DNA of 64,000 nucleotides, taken from assembly GCA_022385755.1 (NCBI GenBank), contig MU278369.1, positions 287,675 through 351,674 of the forward strand, written 5' to 3'. This DNA comes from Trametopsis cervina (Eukaryota > Basidiomycota > Agaricomycetes > Polyporales > Irpicaceae). Of this stretch, positions 56,501-64,000 are shown one piece after another. The translations under genes were made by a program, and so were the position numbers. The notes beneath the pieces were generated by a model. It did not search any database. It saw only the letters and a list, made by a program, of their open reading frames with translations, and had not been told where the DNA came from. Positions within the stretch are counted from its first letter, which is position 1, and the number at the start of each line of letters is the position of its first letter.

Positions 56501-57702
56501 CATACTGCCCGTGCTCGGGAGACCCAATAGTTCTTGTCGCCACATGATCAACTGCGTCATCTTCGTCCGGATTGTACGGTTTCGGAGGTTGCGGGGAGTT
56601 CGTTTGTCTATGCGCCATTCCACCCCGTGCCATCATGTCGCGGCCAGGGAACAAGGTGTCGCTACTGCTGCCCATGCCGGTGAGGGCAGCAAGTTCTGGA
56701 TAGAAATCAGCAGTCTGCGATTTGGAGTCAAGTTTGGCTACATACTATTCGATTTGCCGCCGTCGCCATCGCCGACTTTCATCGGTCGTCGACATACACC
56801 GCATACGCCGAGATTCGATTTTCTGACAACTGCACCAGCGCCCCGTGGCCCAGGGGGCGGTCCATATACTGCTGTGAAGCAAGCCTATTATGTATGCTGT
56901 TAGTATTGCGTGTGCTGCAAAGTGCGAAGTATGACCCAGATTCAGAGTAAGCGCTTATGCGCTAGCATGTCTCGAACCGCTCTCGGGGCTCAGCGAATGG
57001 AGGCGCATGAGACCAATGACGAGGAAAAAAGAGGTGGGAGAAGTGTAGAGATCGCATGATGTGGGTAAGGTGGGAAAACGAAGGGAAAACCGACTGTCAC
57101 TGGTGCCGACGTGGACCACACCCGAGAACATCTCAGCGTATTGCGCCTCAGGCGAGTAAGACGAGCCCAGGCACGAGAGCCGAAACACCAAGGAAGGATA
57201 ACGAAAAGACGGAAATGATCATATGCGGATGAGCAGATAGACGTACCTCATGAAGGGCATGTCCGCACTCTGGGACGATATGTGGTTTCTCTCCAGGCAG
57301 TCTGAAGCTGAAACTAAGAGGCTCGAGGCATACGGGGCAGTCCTCCTCATCCTCAGTGGCATCGTGGCTGGACACGACTGGCAATGGGGCAGCGACCATG
57401 TTGGAATACGGGTGAAAGGGCTGGAAGTCTGCGGCTTGTGCGGGATTGTTAGTTGGCGGCGCTAGAGGCCTTTTAGAGGCTGCGGAATAGGACGAGTGGA
57501 GAGAATTGGATGAGGGTGCGCGGCTGGGTAAACGGTGAAAGACGGTGCGGAAGGAGGCGGTGAGAGAGGCAGCTCTCGAGATTTGCTCGCGAAGGGCAGG
57601 AAGCTGATGCGAGGGGTGAGAGTGATGGCTCTCTTCGACGTGATGATAGCTGACAGACGCAGTTGCTGGGTGATTGTTGGGTGTCCGTGCGGGAGACCAC
57701 AT
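53554..57702 (-). CDS. RING - PH - vWA domain protein, Ste5/Far1-like scaffold architecture
   Basis: Large minus-strand gene. The start at 57700-57702 (MWSPARTPNNHPATASVSYH) is the first clean Met. A RING finger follows (DEEDCPVCLEPLSFSF, PHIVPECGHALHEACF, then VCGVCRRPM), its two halves separated by an unusually long intron of about 360 bases (56887-57245). The next large exon holds a low-complexity Ser/Pro region, a PH-like domain (FFVYLFKDALICVSEEKKRS, LKGRIYIKHIKQVTD, FKERSSLETWKAHIQSLV), a Gln/Met-rich tract near 55560 and a von Willebrand A domain (LDLILVISIPPPN, DRLSLVTFEVGVG, LILVSDASDTTRRAQMD-like, HVPIHSFGYGRSHDPASLW). The first metal-site motif DxSxS is replaced by VISIP, so metal binding is doubtful. 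The last exon ends at 53554. This domain order is that of pheromone-MAPK scaffolds Ste5 and Far1; such a role here is inference. Confidence 0.78.
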
Positions 57703-58824
57703 ACAAGCCCTGTGTCGGGAGGGTATAGAGGTAAAAACGAAAAACGAGCGGGGCAGTTGGGTGAGATGGTCGACGTCGCAGGAAAACCAACGAGCGAGAT
57801 CTATTCGCACACGCTAATGGTCCGCCAGGTCACATCCCTTATTCCATTTTGCAGCCTTTCCAGACACGCATCAAACGACCTGATATCTCTCAATGGCACG
57901 TTGCTGTCCTCAGCTGTGCCCTTGTACTGCCTCCCCGCTGATTACAGTGGACGTTGTACCTCCCAGCCCCGTAGCGACGTTATTTCTGCTATATATTTCA
58001 CCAGACAATTCCATACGGGGCGGCCCCGACAGCTTGGCGCATCAATTTATCACGTTACCACCATCATGGCACTTCACACTCTTCACAGACGGTTGTGACA
58101 TTCATAACAGCCATGTCCCGACTTGCTCTGAGACCAGTTACTGGACTCGCAGATCGATAGGCTCAGCGAGCTTTCGCAAAGTATTGTTGCCACGCCACGC
58201 CACTGCTCCAGTACGTCGCGATAAGGCTATACCACAGCTCTGCAGCGATCCCGTGCTTGACAAGATTAACATCCTCAGCGATTGTCGCCACCACTACGGT
58301 GAGTATACACACTGCCCAGTCTTCAACTTCTCTTATCTTTATGTTCGCCGCTCAGCGAGAGTCAGGCTCCGTACTGTACATGCTCAGGGTTGCAGCAGAT
58401 CAGACACATCGTTCCTTCGAAGGCTCCCGTCGACATCATCTTTCGCATTGATGCTTTCATCACAATATCGTGATGGACATCAGCAAGAGAACGATCACCG
58501 GAGGAAGGGCTTGAGTCCCCCTTCGAGGCATAATACGAGCTTGTAATCTTATCAGACGATACAGTGACCGCCGACGGGCTGGCAGAGACAAGCGTGGGTT
58601 GCGCCCGTCGGTGTGGAAGTCCTCATGGACAGTAGCATGCTCGTGGCCAACTCGGGCTTCAAGGGCGGGATTTGCCCGTTGACATACATATCTACGAACG
58701 ATATTGTAGGGGGTTGCGGCGGATGTCTTGGGGGGCTGTGCGCGCTCGCATCATTCTTGACGTTCGATTCATCGTTATCCTCTACCCAGCTAATATCTTG
58801 TGTGTGCAGCACTACACGTGCGGC
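57703..58824. other. Divergent intergenic region, no supported gene
   Basis: Upstream regions of the RING-PH-vWA gene and of the kinase gene. A plus-strand open frame covers 57893-58546 but has no domain and no similarity I recognise, and its composition is that of non-coding DNA. The kinase 5' untranslated region probably lies at the right end. Confidence 0.5.
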
Positions 58825-60243
58825 ATGCAAGCTCTCCTTCGCAGATGCGGACCCTTCGTGTTTGCCGCCACTACCCAACAACGATGCGCTTCCTCCTTGG
58901 GTTTTCAACCGCGTTACATTCCATCACTTCTGGACGACGTCGAACACGTAGAGGAATACCATCCAGGAGGTTTCCATCCCCTTCAGATCGGGGACCTCTA
59001 CTCAGATGACCGCTACAAAATTATACACAAACTAGGCTTTGGCGGATCATCTACCATCTGGCTAGCGCGAGACTCTTCTCAAGGGAAACTCGTCACCCTC
59101 AAAGCTATGCGTGCAGACATGTCTAACAAACCCACGGAAGAAATGCCTGAGATTGCTATTGCTCAGAAACTCCATGCCGCACTGCTTCCTTCCTCATCCA
59201 TTGACTTACAGATCATTGAAAACCACTTTACGGTGATCGGTCCCAATGGAACCCATCGCTTTCTTGTTTCGCCATTAGCCGGACCCAGTGTGTCAGCCAT
59301 GGCTGATTGTCCAGGCAGGGCCTCGGGCAGTCGCAAGCTACGTGGGGACCTTGCTAGGAAGATAGCAAGTCAGATAGCCATATCTGTGAAGCATATGCAT
59401 GGTGCAGGTTTCGTGCACGGAGGTAAGCAGGCGTGAAGCACTACCACGAAGCATGGTTAACTTTATTCTGCAGATATTACGACATCAAATATTCTCTTTC
59501 GAGTATCCAACCGAGTCCTCGAATGGTCAGAAAATCAAGTCTCCTCCACCTTCGGCCACCCCGAAACAGACTCAGTGAGGATGCGCAACAACAACGCCCT
59601 CGACTCTCACGCACCGAAAGAACTTGTCGCTCCGATTGACCATCTCAAGCTATCCTCATACGTAGAGGAGAGCGCCATGCTCATCGACTTTGGTCAATCA
59701 CACGAACTCGCCAGCCCTCACCTCGGCTACGAACCTGGCACGGCCATGCACTACATCTCGCCCGAGGCAAGGTTCGAGACACGGGCGGGGAAGGAGGCAG
59801 ACGTATGGGCACTGGGCTGTGCCATCTTCGAGATTCGCGCGGGCTCACCCCTCTTTGAGTCTTTCTTTGCGAGCGATTCTAATATCCTGAAGCACACGGT
59901 TGAGACGCTTGGAAGACTTCCCGATCCTTGGTGGAATTTATTCGTCGAACGGACACGATGGTTCGAAGAGGATGGGACGCTGAAGAGTGAGAAAGCACAG
60001 GAGGCTGCTGGATCACATATAATGGCTTCGAAGAGCTCTATCGTGGAGAAGTTGCGGTCGATTGGGAAAGACGACGAACCACCCACAAGCAACGAAGGGC
60101 CGTTGATTGAGAAGACGGGAGTCACTTTGACGCAGGACGAGGTGGAACTGCTGGCTGATCTTCTAGGAAAGATGCTGAAGTATCGTCCAGACGAACGCAT
60201 CACAATAGAGGAGGTGGTTGCTCATCCGTGGTTTGCTATGTAG
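58825..60243 (+). CDS. SRPK-like serine/threonine protein kinase
   Basis: Eukaryotic protein kinase of the SRPK/CMGC-like group common in agaricomycetes. I start it at MQALLRRCGPFVF (58825), whose basic, hydrophobic beginning resembles a mitochondrial-type leader; an upstream in-frame ATG at 58672 is possible. EEYHPGGFHPLQIGDLY is the usual lead-in. Kinase motifs: glycine loop LGFGGSSTIWLA, ATP lysine in LVTLKAMRA, catalytic loop HGDITTSNIL formed by joining exons across a 50-base intron (59424-59473), LIDFGQS for DFG, and SPEARFETRAGKEADVWALG. HGD replaces the canonical HRD, which in this group still keeps the catalytic Asp. The C-lobe ends RPDERITIEEVVAHPWF at 60243. Substrates unknown; SR-protein kinases phosphorylate splicing factors. 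Confidence 0.82.
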
Positions 60244-61602
60244 GCAGATGTACTCAAAACGCCGCCTTTAACGATTAAGAATGCAAGAGCTGCATTCTGG
60301 TTGTCACGGATGTTCAGTAGTCCAATCGAACATAAAAGTATGCAGAGCATACCTAAAGACTTTTCGTACGTTCTATCGCGCACTGCAAGCTTTCCTTGAG
60401 CTCATCTTGCATCATAGAGGCCAGAGTACATAGTTATCCATACCGGTCGCTTCTTCCGTCGAGCTCGCAACACCCCCCATAGTACGTCCCTGCGGCTTGA
60501 GCTCTTCGTTCTTGTGTATCCAATCCGAGCACAGCTGTCCTTCAGTACCGTGGCCAGTGAAGCTACCGAAATTGCGAATGAAGGCCTGTAGCCTATGGGA
60601 TCCTTTGCATTTCTAAGTGAAATTACAAGCAATCACATTCTCTACCATTGGCAAATCACAGTCATGGGGTTCCTCTCTCGTTAGGTGCATCAGAGGCGTT
60701 GGGTGGTCTTTGATCGCACCTGGGTGCGTACCTTTTCTTTGATTTGTGGTATCTTATCTTCCTGCAATCACTAACAAAAATGTGATCTAAAGGATTCAGG
60801 CTACCCCCGCGAATTCAGCTGATCAACCCCGCACCATGCGTAGAACGACCTGCAGAGCGGTGCAGCAGTGCTTGCAACGGCCAGATTTGGGCGGTACGAC
60901 AAGACGAACATGCGTCAGCCGTGGAAGGGGATCATTCGTAGATGATCATGCTAAACTGAGGTCCCAGCTCCCCGATCAGTCCACTCACAATTGCCCTGTA
61001 GATCTTTTTGTCGCTGGTGCAACGCCAAGCTTGAGCTTGACAAAGCTTGACAGCTGACCCTCCAGTTTTAAGTCATCCTATGCGAAGATGCTTAGGAACA
61101 CTGTCCACGTTCCTCACAGGCATTCTTAAGACCCGCTGATCCCGTCACCCGGTGTTCCAACCACGGTGTCACTGAGCTTGCTGAAAGCATGGACCGGTTG
61201 CGAAGAAGAGCACGAAATCTATTGAAGTACCGTAGTCGACTTGTATAATTTGCCATTGGCATCACTCCCTGCTAGTAGGTACACGAGGATAAGCAGCATT
61301 TTCGGTGATGTAGCTGACAATCTATTGACAGACGTCCTTCTTTCGCATGCCGTGCTGCTCGCACGCGACGGGATTCTGAGCGACATACGAGTTGCGGCTA
61401 CAACGCAGCTCGTATGGTAAGTAGCACCTCGAACCCGGCCGATCGATGTTAGAAAGGGGTCGGGATTCGGACGTGCTGATAATTTGACAGAGCATGGGTT
61501 ATCAGACTGGCATTCACTGACTTTCGTAGGAATTTCTCCGGAGCGCTATTTCTACATATACGCACATTACCGATACAGGTGTGACTACACACGTCTTACA
61601 GT
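60244..61602. other. Convergent intergenic region, nothing recognised
   Basis: 1.36 kb between the kinase stop and the NAD+ synthetase stop. Only frames shorter than 80 codons, none with a domain. Nothing resembling a tRNA or transposon end was seen. Confidence 0.5.
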
Positions 61603-64000
61603 TCATTCCATTTTTTCTCTAGCCTCCGCAGGATGAACCGTGCTTCTATCTGGCAACTGCGCTGCAACAGAATCAATCTTCCTGAACTGCCACGGGAACC
61701 TCGAAGGATAGAGGAATGGACGTAGATCAAAGCCTAGTGGTATAATTAGTAGGGAGCTGCGTTCGAGAAGGAGAAAGCAACTAACGGTTATCGTCGGGGC
61801 TGTATTGCTCCTATATATACGTATTTAGTATTGCAGTCAATGACTCAGATAGTACTGGCACCGACCGCGTGGTATGATGGAGTGAGAGTGGTCATTTTAT
61901 GCCTATTGCGAGCATACTCAAAGAAGAAGTGTTTGACCTTCTCCGCAACCTGAAAAATGGGTTATAAGGCCGTCAGCCTGAAGTTTGATGATAATTCAAC
62001 GACACACCTGAATTGGCGACAAGAAAGACCCCCACTGGTGAACCAGTTTCGTGAACATGCTGTACGGCCCACACTTATCAACTTTTCTCAGCCGTCCGAA
62101 CACCGAGAGTTCATCATAAGTCATTCCCATGTCAGCCTGTAAATGGTCAGTATTCAGTTTTGAAACAGACGTGAGACCTGATGAACCTCATCAGCCTGGA
62201 CATAAGTCTCCGTGATTGGCTCAAGCTCCGCAGTGGGAACCGCATCTAGGAAGCTTGATTGTGTTCGTCAGTAATTGCATTGAATGACGTAGATATAGCA
62301 TTTACCCCTGCAAAACGGGGAGTTCGAAAGCATCACGGGCGTATGCAATGAACTTTTTGAGGTCCACCTTACTGATCGCGCCAATGGGGTTGATATCCGC
62401 TACAACAGAAAGTCAGCATAGAGAATGCAAACCAAGAAGCCAGTTCGTGCCCGATGAACAATCGTATTTCGTGAAATATCCTCGTAGACTATACATACAT
62501 TATTAAATTAGTAGAGAATATGTATTTGAAACACGGAAGGACCGACCTCTCGTCAACATTCGCGCTACCAAGGACAAGAAGACCGCCATTTCTACCTCTT
62601 GCCCACGGTAGAAGCTGAGCAAATAGATAGGCGAGAACCATACGAAGACGGGCCTTGTAGGGCATTAGAACAGGGTACAGATTCCCGATCCAAGTAACAG
62701 GATCACCTGGATGTTCTGAAGTGCTAGATTCTCGGCATTGCTTCCACCGTGCACACGATATTGGGGTTTGACTCCGGTGACAAATGCAAATAAATCGCGC
62801 ACTGCCGTAACGATTGAATCCATGTTGAGGTCAGTGTGGTAGCTTGTAGCATGTCAGAGATGTAGTTGTATCAACATAGACTGATCTCACCTTCCTATAG
62901 CTTCTGCGAGCTCTTTCGCTCTCTTCCTTGTGTCGGCACTCGAGTTCTCCGTACCCATATAGCATGTATGAAAAATTCTGTTGGACAAATCTCTTGGATC
63001 CGTAGGGATCCATGACGAGTCTTCTGGTTCTCCAGCTATCCTGCGTGCATCAACGATGACATGCTGATCTACAGTGGAGAATCAGACTAGCTGTGATTAT
63101 ACCGCCAGCCTGGAGTACTGACCTCCTCGTTCAGCGGCTTCGCACACGAGCCGGCACATCGAGAACGCGATAGTAGCGGTGGCGCAACTATCAATACCTC
63201 CACTTAAGGGCAAGAAATAGCCTTGTGTTCGAGATCGCCTGAGATAGTCCCACATCCAGCATGCCGGTCCAAGACTCAGAAATTGTGATTCAGTGGTACA
63301 GTTGCCTCGAGATCAAAATAGGAACTCACGCAATCTCTTCCTCGGGCTTGTGATATCGCGGCTGGTAATCGTGCAGGATTAGATCATCGAGATCTTTCAC
63401 GCTATCAAACTTGTCGCCCGAGAGTGCGAAATCAACCTCAATCCGGTGGTAGCGGTCGGCAGCAGCAGCCTGCATGCTTCTACTGCTGATGGCACGGTGC
63501 GAGCGAACATCCTCCAGATCCACTGTCGCACTGACGACTTCAACGTCGTTCATGGAGAATTGTGAACCTTGCGCGATGATCTTCCCGTTTACTGCGATCA
63601 TGGCACACCCGTCATAGTATAAGCGGTCCCCATCGCAGCCTTGCTGGTTGGCGTAGAGGTATATACCTCCTAGCTGATCACGGTCATTGATATGTCCCAG
63701 TAAACGAGAAGATATGTACCTTCATAGTGGCTTCCTTGATGAGTTCCACTCTCGAGTACAATTTCCGCAGTTCATGGTGACTACCACTCGAGTTGGTAAA
63801 GATCTCAACACCGTCAAGTCCCATGAGAATATGCGGGCTGATCCGACATTCAGCGAGGATGTTTGTTCCTGAGGTCTACACGACACGTACCTCGCTGGTG
63901 TGAATAATTCTTCGCATAGTTCCACACCTATGCATGTATCTACCGTGCTGACCACTGCGTCCCCAAACGGGATTTTGACCTGCATATTTGTCAGTATCCA
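61603..64000 (-). CDS. QNS1: Glutamine-dependent NAD+ synthetase (3' part; 5' end outside window)
   Basis: Last enzyme of NAD+ synthesis: an N-terminal nitrilase-fold glutaminase supplies ammonia to a C-terminal synthetase that amidates deamido-NAD with ATP. The window holds the later part of the glutaminase ([11 protein letters not shown], with the catalytic Cys; [40 protein letters not shown]) and the whole synthetase: [19 protein letters not shown], the PP-loop [71 protein letters not shown] and [20 protein letters not shown]. The gene is cut by about ten short introns, one pair framing a 25-base micro-exon (near 61781-61805, coding EQYSPDDN). The stop is at 61603. The N-terminus lies beyond 64000. 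Confidence 0.9.

Noticed and set aside
57893..58546. Plus-strand open frame of 217 codons
   Set aside because: No domain, no splice signals of note, in a divergent promoter region; most likely chance.
1..64000. tRNA, rRNA, CRISPR arrays, retrotransposon or viral genes
   Set aside because: No cloverleaf with A and B boxes, no regular spacer array, and no reverse transcriptase, integrase or capsid motif was seen on reading either strand.

Overview
This window is nuclear DNA from a mushroom-forming basidiomycete (Agaricomycetes-like). Genes are split by many introns of about 50 bases, and the NACHT-WD40 receptors, DUF6589 protein, PNGase A-like amidase and RING-PH-vWA scaffold read as agaricomycete families. 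It falls into two parts. From 1 to about 37.5 kb is an accessory, repeat-rich region; from about 37.5 kb to the end is a compact core-gene region. One run of 10 Ns (15036-15045) marks an assembly gap.

Accessory half. A secreted PNGase A-like amidase (997-3459, minus) is followed by three paralogous STAND/NLR receptor genes, all on the minus strand. NLR-1 (4000-9390) and NLR-3 (30768-36268) read through intact: C2-like N-terminus, helical region, NACHT NTPase, 14 WD40 repeats and a conserved C-terminal tail. NLR-2 is a pseudogene. It has lost everything upstream of about 21256, including Walker A and B, and it is split between WD40 repeats 8 and 9 by a 6785-bp DNA transposon (12091-18875). The transposon has imperfect 18-bp terminal inverted repeats, a 9-bp target-site duplication (CACCTGCAT), an unusual hairpin at each end plus a second 33-bp inner inverted repeat, and two convergent genes: a RecQ-like helicase (plus) and a DUF6589 protein (minus) that is the candidate transposase. 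Removing the element and one duplication copy puts the WD40 frame exactly back in register, so the insertion looks recent. This RecQ/DUF6589 element is the most interesting system here. Between NLR-2 and NLR-3 lies about 9.5 kb of gene graveyard holding decayed pieces of PNGase A and WD40 coding sequence.

Core half, in order: RAD7 (nucleotide excision repair), PAF1 (transcription elongation), MAK21/NOC1 (60S ribosome assembly, divergent from PAF1), a small coiled-coil protein of unknown role, a NASP/Sim3-type histone chaperone whose 3' end is followed by two decayed tandem copies of itself, gamma-glutamyl phosphate reductase (PRO2), an F-box-like protein, a RING-PH-vWA protein with the architecture of Ste5/Far1 scaffolds, an SRPK-like kinase, and the 3' part of glutamine-dependent NAD+ synthetase (QNS1), which runs off the right edge. 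These are unrelated housekeeping genes, arranged partly in divergent or convergent pairs. No rRNA, tRNA, CRISPR array or viral gene was recognised.
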